A stretch of 64,000 nt of DNA from Virgibacillus sp. SK37 (lineage in GTDB: Bacteria > Bacillota > Bacilli > Bacillales > Amphibacillaceae): NCBI RefSeq assembly GCF_000725285.1, contig NZ_CP007161.1, positions 3,076,213 through 3,140,212 on the forward strand, written 5' to 3'. The notes beneath the pieces were generated by a model. It saw only the letters and a list, made by a program, of their open reading frames with translations. It was not told the DNA's origin and ran no database searches. Both the position numbers and the translations under genes were made by a program. How positions within the stretch are numbered: the stretch's first letter is position 1; each line of letters starts with the position of its first letter. This document shows, one piece after another, positions 52,598 to 62,620 of this stretch.

Positions 52598-53620
52598 TTG
52601 AATGAAAACAATGCTCTAATTGAAGTTCGCAGAGGTAATCATATAGAGAGCGCGCATCATTTACATATTGCTGTCGTTGATTCTGCAGGAACGTTGCTGC
52701 ATTATGCTGGAAATAACAACAAAAATATTTATGCCCGTTCTTCGATGAAACCTATTCAAGCTATACCAATCGTGGAAACTGGTGCAGCGGATTATTATGA
52801 ATTTAGTAATGCTGACTTATCCCTTTGCACTGCATCACATAGTGGTGAATCAATGCATACGGACCGGGTTACATCCATTCTAAAACGTGTCGGGATTGAT
52901 GATACGAAGCTACAATGTGGCACACATATACCAAGATGGCAGGAAACGTACAAAAATCTGATTAAAAACGGTAAGGAAGTTACTCCTTTATTTAATAACT
53001 GTTCAGGTAAACATACAGGGATGCTGGCAACAGCAATGTTTATGGGAGAACCTATTAACACCTATTATGAGTTGGATCATCCTGTCCAACAGCGAATAAT
53101 GCAAACCGTTAGTGAAATATGTGACTACCCGCAAGAGGATATTGAAATCGGTATTGATGGCTGCGGGGTTCCTGTACATGGTTTACCTTTGGAACGACTA
53201 GCTTACGGTTTTGCAAGAATGGCAAATCCCGAATCACTCGGAAAAGAAAGGGCCGAGCATGTACGTCGGGTTACAAAAGCAATGACTGCAGCACCTGAAA
53301 TGGTCGGAGGTACAGATCGGTTTTGTACAGATTTTATGACCGCCGGAAAAGGCAGATTCTTTGGCAAGGCAGGAGCTGAAGGAGTTTATTGTATTGGAGA
53401 TACGCAAACCGGATTAGGAATTGCCATAAAAGTAGCCGACGGTAACGGCAGAGCAGTATATCCTGCTGCAATGGAAACACTTGTGCAGCTTGGATTACTG
53501 GAAAAAAATCAGATCGAACAATTGAAAGAATATCACCATCCCAAATTAAAAAATGCGCGAAATGAAATCATTGGTGAATTGATCCCTCATTTCCAATTAA
53601 AGCATATTGCATTGGCTTAG
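52598..53620 (+). CDS. Type II-like L-asparaginase (AnsA/asparaginase_II family)
   Basis: A 340-residue protein of the Rhizobium etli type family, unrelated to the classical bacterial enzymes. Landmarks are RSSMKPIQAIP (about 46-57), SLCTASHSGES, NNCSGKHTGMLA (serine-lysine site) and IGIDGCGVPVHGLPL. It hydrolyses asparagine or related amides to aspartate and ammonia in the cytoplasm. The TTG start lies behind GGGAGGGG. The AAA+ regulator gene follows 12 bp downstream, giving an operon. Confidence 0.85.
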   Translation: MNENNALIEVRRGNHIESAHHLHIAVVDSAGTLLHYAGNNNKNIYARSSMKPIQAIPIVETGAADYYEFSNADLSLCTASHSGESMHTDRVTSILKRVGIDDTKLQCGTHIPRWQETYKNLIKNGKEVTPLFNNCSGKHTGMLATAMFMGEPINTYYELDHPVQQRIMQTVSEICDYPQEDIEIGIDGCGVPVHGLPLERLAYGFARMANPESLGKERAEHVRRVTKAMTAAPEMVGGTDRFCTDFMTAGKGRFFGKAGAEGVYCIGDTQTGLGIAIKVADGNGRAVYPAAMETLVQLGLLEKNQIEQLKEYHHPKLKNARNEIIGELIPHFQLKHIALA

Positions 53621-53632
53621 GAGTTGTAAGTA

Positions 53633-55315
53633 ATGACAATTAGAAATGTTAGCATCATTGCAATTCAAGAAAAATTTTCAAATACAATCACCAAGCAGCT
53701 TAAAGAAATAATTGGAGACAAGGTGAACATTCATTCCGTAACTGTAAAAGATATACAGCGTCACACAATTACAAAAGATGATGTTGTTGTCCTTTCAAAC
53801 AACCTGATTAAAGGACTCGTGAATGAACTAATACCCGAGGAATGTCCCGTCGTTGTCGCAAAGCGAGACATCAATTATGTGAATACGAAAGAATTATTAA
53901 ATCTTCCTTCAGGCCAAGAGATTTTGGTAGTAAATGATAATAAAACAAACGCAGATGAAACGGTTCAATCATTAAGCGAGACCGTATTTGAACACAATTA
54001 TCAAGCTTATTCACCAACCGAAGTCATGCCAAAAACAATTGACTATATCGTTACACCAGGAGAAGGACATCTTCTGCCCAAGGAATTATCAAATGTTATT
54101 GATATAGGTTCCAGGCTACTGGATTTTAACACAGTGGAAGAGATCATTCAGCTGCTGGAAATTGATATTGCAAAGTCACAGATTGTCAGACGTTATTTTA
54201 AAGCATGTGTGTCTTTATCAACGAAGAATAATGATGCAACAGACAGAACGAAAAACGATAGGAATGTCGCCAATTATTCTTTCCAAGATATTATTAGTAC
54301 GAGCGAAAGTATGAAACAAACAGTTGAACTAGCCAAGCATTATGCTGTGAACAGTCAGATAAAATACATTCATATGGAAGGCGCACCTGGTACAGGAAAA
54401 AACATGCTTGCCCAAGCCATTCACAACCTTTCTGATCGATCAGAGCTACCTTTTGTTTCGGTTCATTGTAATTCAAAAAATTTAAATGAAGCCGAAGAAG
54501 CTCTTTTCGGATTAAAAAATAGCGGAGCCTCCCCAGGCGTTTTCGAGTCTGGTGAAAATGGAACGATCTGTATAGAAGATATTGAAGAACTACCTTTAGT
54601 AATGCAAAAAAGACTGTTTCAACAACTTAATGACAAATCAATTAAGGCCAAAGTGATAACAACAAGCTCCAAAGATTGCAAGGAATTGGTGAAGAAGCAC
54701 TTATTTTATGATGAACTCTTCCATTTAGTTAATGAACACTATTTAAAAGTTCCCGATTTATCTGAGAGAAAAGAAGACCTTTTGCCTTTAATTGATAATA
54801 TTAAGCAACGAATACAGAAAGAGGGAATCACCTTTAAAGAGGAAGTATTGGAGTTTTTCATGGAATATCCTTGGAACAATAATGTGAAGGAACTTTATGA
54901 TGTAATCACCTATTTATCTTTATTGGAAGAGAGCCCTATAGGAATGAAATTCCTACCTTTTTATCTCCGTTCAAAGGTAGATGAGCAGAAATTCAAGGAC
55001 ATTGATAAAAATAAGATGATTATTTCAAAAATAGAAGAACATGGATTCCTTGGTGAGAGTATCGAAATTTTAAAGGCCTTCTATGAAGGAAAAAAAGAGT
55101 ATGTTTCTTTTGGCAGATATGCTTTAAAAAAACATCTGGAGAAAAAAGGGCATAACCTTTCCGAGCAACAATTACGAGCAAGATTAGAAGTGCTACAAAA
55201 TCTGGGTTTAACGATTGTACGGCAAGGAAGAGCCGGTACAACCATTTCCCGATCAGGTGAAGAATTTATCGAAGACTATTTAAAATCACAGGAAAGTACG
55301 AAAGGTGGAAAATAA
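53633..55315 (+). CDS. AAA+ regulator of NtrC type without the GAFTGA loop
   Basis: At 560 residues. The first 200 residues are a sensor part of PrpR-like layout. The AAA+ domain (about 220-430) has Walker A EGAPGTGKN, an L1 region read as LFGLKNSGASPGVFESG, Walker B-like TICIEDIEELP, and the WNNNVKELYDVI sensor-2 segment. The GAFTGA loop that contacts sigma-54 is absent, so it should not work as a classical enhancer-binding protein. The C-terminus is a winged helix (QLRARLEVLQNLGLTIVRQG), not a Fis-type HTH. It probably controls the asnase-oppA operon it lies in. Confidence 0.78.
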   Translation: MTIRNVSIIAIQEKFSNTITKQLKEIIGDKVNIHSVTVKDIQRHTITKDDVVVLSNNLIKGLVNELIPEECPVVVAKRDINYVNTKELLNLPSGQEILVVNDNKTNADETVQSLSETVFEHNYQAYSPTEVMPKTIDYIVTPGEGHLLPKELSNVIDIGSRLLDFNTVEEIIQLLEIDIAKSQIVRRYFKACVSLSTKNNDATDRTKNDRNVANYSFQDIISTSESMKQTVELAKHYAVNSQIKYIHMEGAPGTGKNMLAQAIHNLSDRSELPFVSVHCNSKNLNEAEEALFGLKNSGASPGVFESGENGTICIEDIEELPLVMQKRLFQQLNDKSIKAKVITTSSKDCKELVKKHLFYDELFHLVNEHYLKVPDLSERKEDLLPLIDNIKQRIQKEGITFKEEVLEFFMEYPWNNNVKELYDVITYLSLLEESPIGMKFLPFYLRSKVDEQKFKDIDKNKMIISKIEEHGFLGESIEILKAFYEGKKEYVSFGRYALKKHLEKKGHNLSEQQLRARLEVLQNLGLTIVRQGRAGTTISRSGEEFIEDYLKSQESTKGGK

Positions 55316-56992
55316 ATGATGAAGTTTTTAAGATCTAACTTATTAATTACAATTGGTCTTTTGCTATTTGTGTTCCTCTCTGCTTGTTCAAGCGGAAATA
55401 GCGAAAGCGCAACAAAGGAAGATAGTACAGACAAGAATGGTGACCCGAAGCAAGAGTTAAGTTTACTTAGCAAGGATACAATCCCTACGATGGACCCACA
55501 TATGGGGACAGACGTAATTTCATTTCAATTTATTGGTGAAAGCAGAGAAGGCTTATACCGACTTGGTGACAACCTTGATTTAAAACCAGGGATAGCAAAA
55601 GACCATAGTGTCAGTGAAGATGGATTAACATGGACATTTAATCTTCGCGAGGATGCAAAATGGTCAAATGGAGATCCGGTTACAGCACATGATTTTGTCT
55701 ATGCATGGCAACGTGCTGTCAATCCGGAGACAGGTTCGGAGTATGGCCCCTACATGATGGGTGGCGTGATTAAAAACGCTACAGCAATAAATAAAGGTGA
55801 AAAAGATATGGAGGATTTAGGGGTAAAAGCTGATGGAGATTTCACATTAGTTGTTACACTAGAAAAAACTACCCCCTATTTTGAATCATTAACAACTCGA
55901 AGTACATTTATGCCATTAAATCAAAAGTTTGTTGAAGAACAGGGCGACAAATTCGCAACAAGCGCCGACACACTATTGTCTAATGGCCCGTTTCTATTAA
56001 AAGATTGGGAAAGCACATCAAGTTCTTGGAATTTAGTGAAAAACCCGGATTATTGGGATAAAGAAGCAGTTAAGCTTGAGAAATTAAGCTTCGACGTAGT
56101 AAAAGATCCACAGACAAGTGTCGATTTATATGAGAGCGGCAAAGTGGACCGTACAGATTTAAATTCAGATCTGGTTGATCAGTTTAGTGCACAGGATGAC
56201 TTTGTCGTTACACCTGAAACTGCTCTTTATTACTTAAAATTAAATCAAACCAAATCTGAGGCACTTGCCAATAATAACATTCGCAAAGCATTAAGTATGG
56301 CAATAGACAAGTCCTCTCTAGTTAACGAGTTGCTGAATGATGGATCTATCGTTTCCAATGGCTTCGCTCCACAGAATTTCGCCAAACATCCTAAAACTGG
56401 AGAAGGGTTCCGTGAAATCAATGGAGATTTAATCACGTATGATGTAGAAGCAGCAAAAGAGTTATGGAATAAAGGCCTCAAAGAGATTGGCAAGAAGGAA
56501 GTAGAGCTTGAGATTTTAAGCAGTGACACAGATATTTCGAAAACATTGGGTGAATATCTTGCTAACCAACTGAGCAAAAACTTACCAGGTTTATCTGTCA
56601 AATTAAAACAGGTACCTTTTGAACAACGCATAGATTTAGATACGAATATGGATTATCAAATAGAGATTGCAGGCTGGGGACCTTCATACCTCGACCTATA
56701 CACATGGATGGATCTTTGGTTAACAGACGGCGGAAATAACAAAACAGGTTATTCAAATAAAGAATATGACACGCTTGTTAAAAGTACAGTAGATGAACTA
56801 GCCCTTGATCCGGTAAAACGCTTCGAAGCTTTCTTGGAAGCAGAAAAAATACTGGCAGAAGATGTGCCAGTTGTACCACTATACCAAAGCGGCCGCTCCC
56901 AATTAATTGCTCCTAAAATTGAAGGAGTGATTAGCAGACCATTTGGCCCTAAGTATGAATATAAGTGGGCAGAGGTTGTTTCGGGGGAATAG
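55316..56992 (+). CDS. OppA-like peptide-binding lipoprotein
   Basis: At 558 residues. The lipobox LSAC places the lipid cysteine at C24. SBP_bac_5 features: LDLKPGIAKDHSVSEDGLTW, TFNLREDAKWSNGDPVTAHD (the family signature), and GWGPSYLDLYTWMDLW late in the chain. It binds peptides outside the cell for an ABC importer; no permease or ATPase gene is in the window, so it must use subunits encoded elsewhere. It starts 1 bp after the AAA+ regulator's stop. Confidence 0.88.
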   Translation: MMKFLRSNLLITIGLLLFVFLSACSSGNSESATKEDSTDKNGDPKQELSLLSKDTIPTMDPHMGTDVISFQFIGESREGLYRLGDNLDLKPGIAKDHSVSEDGLTWTFNLREDAKWSNGDPVTAHDFVYAWQRAVNPETGSEYGPYMMGGVIKNATAINKGEKDMEDLGVKADGDFTLVVTLEKTTPYFESLTTRSTFMPLNQKFVEEQGDKFATSADTLLSNGPFLLKDWESTSSSWNLVKNPDYWDKEAVKLEKLSFDVVKDPQTSVDLYESGKVDRTDLNSDLVDQFSAQDDFVVTPETALYYLKLNQTKSEALANNNIRKALSMAIDKSSLVNELLNDGSIVSNGFAPQNFAKHPKTGEGFREINGDLITYDVEAAKELWNKGLKEIGKKEVELEILSSDTDISKTLGEYLANQLSKNLPGLSVKLKQVPFEQRIDLDTNMDYQIEIAGWGPSYLDLYTWMDLWLTDGGNNKTGYSNKEYDTLVKSTVDELALDPVKRFEAFLEAEKILAEDVPVVPLYQSGRSQLIAPKIEGVISRPFGPKYEYKWAEVVSGE

Positions 56993-57004
56993 GAAAATAG
57001 AGGA

Positions 57005-57034
57005 GGAACTAGACTTTTGTCTAGTTCCTTTTTT
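57005..57034 (+). terminator. Terminator of the asparaginase-oppA operon
   Basis: A perfect stem GGAACTAGAC / GTCTAGTTCC, loop TTTT, then TTTTTT. Confidence 0.92.
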
Positions 57035-57194
57035 ATGCATTATATGAGACATCCTATTTTAATTTTAATACTCTATTATATTTCTACATACATACATTCT
57101 TTCTAGCTATAGTAGTTATTTGCTATTTTCCTGAAACAATAGTGACTAGCCCCTCGACTCATTAAAAAAAATGTCTTAACAACAAATAAAATAC

Positions 57195-57390
57195 CTATAT
57201 ACCGTAAACCGGCTTTCCACCAATAATAGTTGCATTAACTACAATATCTTTAATATACAAAGGGTCAACGCTAGTTGGATCTTCTTCCAACCCTGCAAAG
57301 TCTGCTTGCTTCCCAATTTAAATACTACCCGTAATATTTTTATCAAAATTAAGATCTGCGCCACTTACAGCTTGACCACATATAAAGTTC
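57195..57390 (-). pseudogene. C-terminal remnant of a YtcJ-like amidohydrolase
   Basis: The minus-strand frame ends with TAG at 57195. DLNFDKNITGSI, TAA, IGKQADFAGLEEDPTSVDPL and then IVVNATIIGGKPVYG are the conserved last strands of the amidohydrolase_3/YtcJ family (GSI-E-x-GK-x-ADF, TxxGGxxVY). The family glutamate after GSI has become TAA. The catalytic barrel is lost. Confidence 0.75.
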
Positions 57391-57417
57391 TGAAAGAGTT
57401 AAGCCAGAGATTTACGC

Positions 57418-58272
57418 TTATAAATACTTTATGCTAATACTTCCCCGCATTTTTTGAAGCACACTCCAGCTCGATTCTTTATTTGCAATCATAACATTAA
57501 CATAGAGTGCATCAATTATTGAAAGTTGCGCAATTCTTGAGGACAAGGCTTCTGAACGAAAATCGGTTTCTGCAGCAATAGTGTATAATGATATGTCTGC
57601 TTTCTCGGCAAGAGGAGATTTAGCAAAGTTCGTAATAGCTACTGTTTGTGTTTTGTTTTCCTCAAAAACTTGCATAAGGTCTAGTATATCTTTTGTAGAA
57701 CCACTATGGGAAATTATAATCGCAAGATCCTTATCAGTCATTTGGGAGGCAGACATAATTTGAAGATGTGAATCTAAGTCAGCATTTACATTAATCCCGC
57801 TTCGAATAAATTTATGATAAGCATCCATAGCAATGAAAGCAGAACCACCAACCCCAAAAAAATGGATTCTCTTTGCTGTCAAGATTGCCTCGACAACTTT
57901 TGTAATCAGATTTTCCTCCTGAATACGGAGGGTATCCTCAATTGTTTTGATGTTGGATTGAAAACTTTTTTCAGTAATTACTCCAATACTATCTTTTTCA
58001 TCTATTTTCCCATGTATATCTTTTATTGACGTAACGACCTCAGTTGCAAGTGATATCTTCATATCTTGAAAGCCTTTAAAACCAATTCGTCTACAGAAAC
58101 GAAAAATTGTTGCTTCGGATATACTTAACTTTTCTGAAATGTGGTTAATTGTATAGTGAATGACTTTATCAGGATTTAATAAGATGAAATCTGCAATTTT
58201 CTTTTCTTTCTCACTAAGATTTCTATAATTGCTTCTAATGCTTAACAGACAGTGATGGATATTGTCAGACAT
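57418..58272 (-). CDS. MurR/RpiR-family transcriptional regulator
   Basis: At 284 residues. The HTH_6 domain (about 1-80) reads LSEKEKKIADFILLNPDKVI, then ISEKLSISEATIFRFCRRIG and FKGFQDMKISLA. The SIS domain (about 120-260) has IHFFGVGGSAFIAMDAYHKF and ISHSGSTKD, the phosphosugar-binding turn. TAGGAGG precedes the ATG. It is probably the regulator of the PTS-M20 genes upstream on the same strand, 357 bp away. Confidence 0.85.
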   Translation of the reverse strand: MSDNIHHCLLSIRSNYRNLSEKEKKIADFILLNPDKVIHYTINHISEKLSISEATIFRFCRRIGFKGFQDMKISLATEVVTSIKDIHGKIDEKDSIGVITEKSFQSNIKTIEDTLRIQEENLITKVVEAILTAKRIHFFGVGGSAFIAMDAYHKFIRSGINVNADLDSHLQIMSASQMTDKDLAIIISHSGSTKDILDLMQVFEENKTQTVAITNFAKSPLAEKADISLYTIAAETDFRSEALSSRIAQLSIIDALYVNVMIANKESSWSVLQKMRGSISIKYL

Positions 58273-58629
58273 AATTATCCTCCTATAAATTAATTATGTA
58301 ATCGAATCTGGCTATTCAGGAAATAGTGGAAAGATCGAATTAGCAAGTTTACACAAATTTCTAAGATTACAATGAATTCCTTGACTAAAATACCTTAGTG
58401 ATTGCTGCCTATGTGAATACTTTCAATATGTTACTATCTCTTTCTCTATAATAATTGCAGCTTAATCAGAAAATGGGCTGGATTGAGCTATATATTATTT
58501 AAACTCAAACCAGCCAAGGATTTGCATAATTTTCAGTTGACCTTTGGGATCTCAATCCCTGTTATCCTAAAGATCTTATCACCAAATTGAAATGGTGAAT
58601 CGTAACAGGCGTTAAACTTTCCATATATA
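58273..58629 (-). other. Intergenic region with a hairpin, PTS-M20 / RpiR
   Basis: 357 bp. A hairpin at 58476-58515 (GGCTGG-TTGAG with CTCAA-CCAGCC) may end the PTS-M20 transcript. The RpiR gene promoter should lie in the part near 58290-58420; nothing certain can be picked. Confidence 0.5.
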
Positions 58630-59817
58630 TTATTCATTATTCATTCGTTCACTCAACTCTTTTTTAGCCTTTACAACGGTATTTGGATTTCTAAATAATT
58701 CCATTGCTGTTCTGGCCATTGTTTTGCTGCTTACTTGTATACATCTTCTACCAGCGGGAGAATTAGCCAGGTCTCTAAACTGTTCAGTATGATTTGAAAT
58801 TTTGTAATCAGGGAAAATAGTCACATAGGGATTGCAAATAGGAATAACTCTTGATACATTTCCTAAATCCTCCCCACCGTAATCAAACGGCATACCTTCC
58901 ATTACAGGTTCGTCAATTGAATTAAGTTCCTTACGGCATACTTCTGACAAGGTTTTATTTGGAATACGCCCAAGATAACCAGGGATAAATTGTATGTCGA
59001 CTTCACAGCCAGTTGCAATTGCTGCTCCTTCCGCACATTTCCGGACTTTTTCTGTATACTCCTCTAAATCACTAGATTTGAAACAACTAAGAGAACCTTT
59101 AACTGAAACATAATCAGGAATTAAGCTAGTTGTCTTTCCACCATCTTCTATAATTCCCGATAAACGCAGATCAGATTTTACATGCTGTCTCAATAAACCT
59201 GTGGCAACAAAATATAAATTTGCCGCATTTAAAGCGTTAATCCCTTTAGCTGGGTGAGAAGCTGCATGTGCAGATTGGCCTTTGAATTCAATTTGAATGC
59301 TGGTAGATGACATACATTCTCCGGCTAATCTTGTCGTATCGCTTGTTGGATGCATAAACAAAATAGCGTCTATCCCGTCCCAAGCATTTTGCTCAAGTAA
59401 TTTTATTTTTCCCCCACCTGATTCTTCAGCTGGTGTCCCCATAACCACTAACGTGCCAGGAATTTTTTGCTCTTCCATATATTTTTTTGTTTCTATTGCT
59501 GTACCCAGAGCGCTTGCACAAATTAAGTTGTGTCCGCATGCGTGACCAATTTCAGGAAGCGCATCATATTCAGATACTACAGCTAAGGTTAAATCTCCTG
59601 GCTTATATTGATAAACTGCTTTATAAGCTGTAGGAAGGCCTCCTAAGTTTTCTTCAACTTTAAATCCATTCTCTCTTAGAAATTCACATTGGATTTGACA
59701 AGCTTTTTCTTCCTTGTAACCAAGTTCAGGATTAGAATGAACATACTTAGCAATTTCCCAAAGCTCATCTAATCTAGAATCCAAGTAATCATCGTAATAC
59801 TTTTTTATCTCTTCCAT
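58630..59817 (-). CDS. M20 family amidohydrolase (AbgB-like)
   Basis: At 395 residues. The zinc site is EIGHACGHNLICASALG (the H-A-C-G-H-N pattern) and GTPAEESGGGK has the general base EE; the lid domain is at about 185-300, and MPFDYGGEDLGNVSRVIP closes the site. The family removes acyl groups from amides, for example p-aminobenzoyl-glutamate. As the last gene of a mannose-type PTS operon it probably deacylates a phosphorylated or N-acyl compound brought in by the PTS. Confidence 0.85.
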   Translation of the reverse strand: MEEIKKYYDDYLDSRLDELWEIAKYVHSNPELGYKEEKACQIQCEFLRENGFKVEENLGGLPTAYKAVYQYKPGDLTLAVVSEYDALPEIGHACGHNLICASALGTAIETKKYMEEQKIPGTLVVMGTPAEESGGGKIKLLEQNAWDGIDAILFMHPTSDTTRLAGECMSSTSIQIEFKGQSAHAASHPAKGINALNAANLYFVATGLLRQHVKSDLRLSGIIEDGGKTTSLIPDYVSVKGSLSCFKSSDLEEYTEKVRKCAEGAAIATGCEVDIQFIPGYLGRIPNKTLSEVCRKELNSIDEPVMEGMPFDYGGEDLGNVSRVIPICNPYVTIFPDYKISNHTEQFRDLANSPAGRRCIQVSSKTMARTAMELFRNPNTVVKAKKELSERMNNE

Positions 59818-59858
59818 TTACAAACTACTCCTTTATGTTTGATTTCTTGAATTTTGTA

Positions 59859-60713
59859 TTAGCCAGCCTGTAAAATTCCAAAGAAACCAGTGATTAAGGA
59901 AATAACAATAATCCAGCCAATTAGTTTATTGTAATGTTGCCCTACCAATTTGAAATAAAAATAAATTCCAAATACTGCAATGAGTGGTAATATACCCACT
60001 AAAATTGAATCTAAAAGGTTCTGTATTATAATTGGTTCCCCATCTTTAATAGGAATCTTTAAAGGTGTTTTTACTTTTATATAAGTTGACGATAGAGCAC
60101 CCATCATAAACAAACCCAAAATACTGGCACTTTTAATAATGTTGTTAATTAATCCAGATTTCATTAGTTTCATAACTGATTCTTTGCCTAATAAATATCC
60201 ACTTTTCATCATCCCATATCCTATTAATATAACGGCTAAAGGAAATAGGAATGGAACAAAAGCTCCTATGAAAAGCCCGCTTAATGCGAGAGAAGAGGCT
60301 AACGCTAAAATAATTGGCTTTAAGGTTCCCCAAATTAATGTATCTCCAATTCCGGCAATGGGTCCCATCAACCCTGTTTTAAAACCTGTAATAGCTTCTT
60401 CAGGAATTGGGTTTTCTTTCTCCTTTGCTCTTTCTTCTTCCATTGACAAAGTAACACCGTGGATAACAGCACCAAAAGTACCCTCTGAGTTATAAAATTG
60501 AAGATGGCGTTTTAATGCTTCTTTGTAACCTTGTTCATCATCTTTATAAATTTTCCGTAGACTTTTAGATAGAGCATTACAGAAAGCTAATGCTTGTAGC
60601 CGTTCATAAGAGTTACTTACTTCAACCGATAAAAACCATCTAGCATAAGTTCTTCTCAAATCTTTATTTGTCAAAACTCTCTCTTTTAGTTCACTCTTGG
60701 AATTCGAGGGCAT
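59859..60713 (-). CDS. PTS mannose/fructose/sorbose family IID component
   Basis: At 284 residues. The N-terminal soluble part (LRRTYARWFLSVEVSNSYER) and SEGTFGAVIHGVTLSMEEER, then GLMGPIAGIGDTLIWGTLKP followed by membrane helices, form the IID hallmark. Together with IIC it is the membrane channel that passes and phosphorylates the substrate. The start ATG follows the IIC stop by 2 bp; AAAGGAGG lies inside the IIC end. Confidence 0.92.
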   Translation of the reverse strand: MPSNSKSELKERVLTNKDLRRTYARWFLSVEVSNSYERLQALAFCNALSKSLRKIYKDDEQGYKEALKRHLQFYNSEGTFGAVIHGVTLSMEEERAKEKENPIPEEAITGFKTGLMGPIAGIGDTLIWGTLKPIILALASSLALSGLFIGAFVPFLFPLAVILIGYGMMKSGYLLGKESVMKLMKSGLINNIIKSASILGLFMMGALSSTYIKVKTPLKIPIKDGEPIIIQNLLDSILVGILPLIAVFGIYFYFKLVGQHYNKLIGWIIVISLITGFFGILQAG

Positions 60714-60715
60714 AT

Positions 60716-61465
60716 TTAAGCAACCTCCTTTTTGTTCATAGAGTTAAACATGATTATGGCCGCGATAGCAAAGCCAAATGCTGCAGCACCCATGATATTT
60801 ATACCTAGATACGCAACTGCAAAAAAACCAATAAAGAAGTAGGGAATTATATCTCTCTTTCCAATAACTAACAGGATAATAGCAAAGCCAAGAGCAGGAA
60901 GAACACCACCAGCAACGCTAAAACCATCAATTATGCCTTGTGGTAATGCATCAATTACAAACGTCACTGCACTAGCCCCAGTTAAAGTTATTAAAAACAC
61001 AGGAATAAAAGTTATAAAAAATATAGTGATAGTTGGGTAAGTAATCGCACAGTGGAAAATCTTCTTTTCATTCATCACCTCGGCATATTTTTCTGCTTTT
61101 GATATCCAGAATGAATTGGAAATTCTCCTTAATTGATCCAATAAAATTCCTAGAATACCGAATGGTACAGCAAGCCCGACAGCAACTTCTATATCCATAC
61201 CAGTTTGCAATGCAATTGGTATTGCTATAATTCCAGCTAAAGATTGATCGGATGGCATATTCCCACCAGTAAAAATAATTCCTATATAAATAAGTTGTAT
61301 CGTAGCGCCAATAATCAATCCTTTTTCAAGATCTCCATATACTAACCCTAAAATAAATCCATAAAAAATGGGAGAACCAGTCGCTTGAGTTAATCCATAT
61401 CCTAGTCGACTAGTACCAATAAAATATAAAAACCCACATAATATTGCTACTAACACAGTTTCCAT
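60716..61465 (-). CDS. PTS mannose/fructose/sorbose family IIC component
   Basis: A 249-residue permease with about seven helices. Landmarks are YGLTQATGSPIFYGFILGLV, YGDLEKGLIIGATIQLIYIG and PSDQSLAGIIAIPIALQTGM, typical of the IIC(Man) family. It forms the translocation path with IID. GGGAGGG precedes the ATG. Sits third in the operon IIA-IIB-IIC-IID-M20. Confidence 0.92.
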   Translation of the reverse strand: METVLVAILCGFLYFIGTSRLGYGLTQATGSPIFYGFILGLVYGDLEKGLIIGATIQLIYIGIIFTGGNMPSDQSLAGIIAIPIALQTGMDIEVAVGLAVPFGILGILLDQLRRISNSFWISKAEKYAEVMNEKKIFHCAITYPTITIFFITFIPVFLITLTGASAVTFVIDALPQGIIDGFSVAGGVLPALGFAIILLVIGKRDIIPYFFIGFFAVAYLGINIMGAAAFGFAIAAIIMFNSMNKKEVA

Positions 61466-61485
61466 TATAGATTTCCCTCCCTCAA

Positions 61486-61992
61486 TTAACCTTTAGTTTT
61501 TAGAGAGTTATACCGTTGTATAGCCTTTTTCAACTCCATTTTAGATTCGTCTGGAACTTGCTGTAAGTACACATGACAATTATCCTGTGCTAATTCCTGC
61601 AGCATTGCACAATCTTTTTCATCAAAGGAAATTGGTCCATATACAGATATCCTTCCTGGTTTACCACCTAACCCACCAATTTGTATATTACTAATTGGCA
61701 CCCCTTTTTTAATAGTTCTATAAACCGTTTTAACGTCTTTAAATAAAATAAATAATTTACCTTTTCCCATTTCTTCTTTCTCCCAATAATCGATTGCAAA
61801 ATCAACAGAATAAACATTTACTTCTACATCTGATGGTGCCGCCATTGTATAGATTTCTTTCATAAATTCATCGGCATATAATGAGTCATCGATAATTACA
61901 ATACGGTTGGCGGATGTCTGTTTAATCCATTTGGTAATTACTTGCCCATGAATCAGTCGAGAATCAATACGGACCATTTCAATCTCAGCCAT
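61486..61992 (-). CDS. PTS mannose/fructose/sorbose family IIB component
   Basis: At 168 residues. H15 in RIDSRLIHGQVITKW is the phosphorylated histidine of IIB(Man). The remainder (RIVIIDDSLYADEFMKEIYT and IGGLGGKPGR) follows the family fold. It passes phosphate from IIA to the sugar at IIC/IID. AAAAGGAGG precedes the ATG. Confidence 0.92.
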   Translation of the reverse strand: MAEIEMVRIDSRLIHGQVITKWIKQTSANRIVIIDDSLYADEFMKEIYTMAAPSDVEVNVYSVDFAIDYWEKEEMGKGKLFILFKDVKTVYRTIKKGVPISNIQIGGLGGKPGRISVYGPISFDEKDCAMLQELAQDNCHVYLQQVPDESKMELKKAIQRYNSLKTKG

Positions 61993-62080
61993 TTTACTTC
62001 CTCCTTTTAATATATTGCTTAATTCTTTTCCATAATAGGGTTCCTGTGTAATGGAAAAATAAATTTTGTTTTTCTATTTG

Positions 62081-62500
62081 CTACTTATTAATACTAGATT
62101 TATTAATTTTTAAATGTTGACAATTCATCAATGCCGCTTCTTTGATTTCATTAACACTCTCGTCTGTAAAGGGGTGATCTTGCCTCATTATAGCTTCAAT
62201 TAGCATAATTGAACTTAACCCAGACAATATTTTGATGTCGTAATTTTGGCTTAACTTTAATGCAACATTTGATGTTGTTCCTCCAGATATATCAGTAATT
62301 ATTAGAGAATTACTTGGCATTTCTTTTACTTTACGTTCTACTTTTTCGAGGAAACCTTCTAGTGTGTCTTCAGGATTTAGAGGAATTTCACTTACTCCTT
62401 CTATTTGGCCTATTATCATTGTGAGTGTGTCCGCAAGAGTTTCACCCCACCCCCCATGAGTTAATAACAAAATTTCGTGCTTAATAGTTTTATCTATCAT
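62081..62500 (-). CDS. PTS mannose family IIA component
   Basis: 139 residues from the ATG at 62500, with AAGGAGG 8 nt before; a GTG at 62509 is less likely. H15 in EILLLTHGGWGETL is the phosphorylated histidine of the EIIA-Man fold, and SLIITDISGGTTSNVALKL holds the active-site D-x-x-G-G-T. First gene of the operon. It takes phosphate from HPr. It is separate from IIB, unlike fused IIAB types. Confidence 0.9.
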   Translation of the reverse strand: MIDKTIKHEILLLTHGGWGETLADTLTMIIGQIEGVSEIPLNPEDTLEGFLEKVERKVKEMPSNSLIITDISGGTTSNVALKLSQNYDIKILSGLSSIMLIEAIMRQDHPFTDESVNEIKEAALMNCQHLKINKSSINK

Positions 62501-62620
62501 GATTACCACCTCCTTAATTTTCTTCAGGAAAATAAAACTACTACTTTTGATTTATTTTTAAATCCCTTAACCTGATAGTTATTCAATTAGTATCAAATTA
62601 TTCTTAATATATAGATATTA

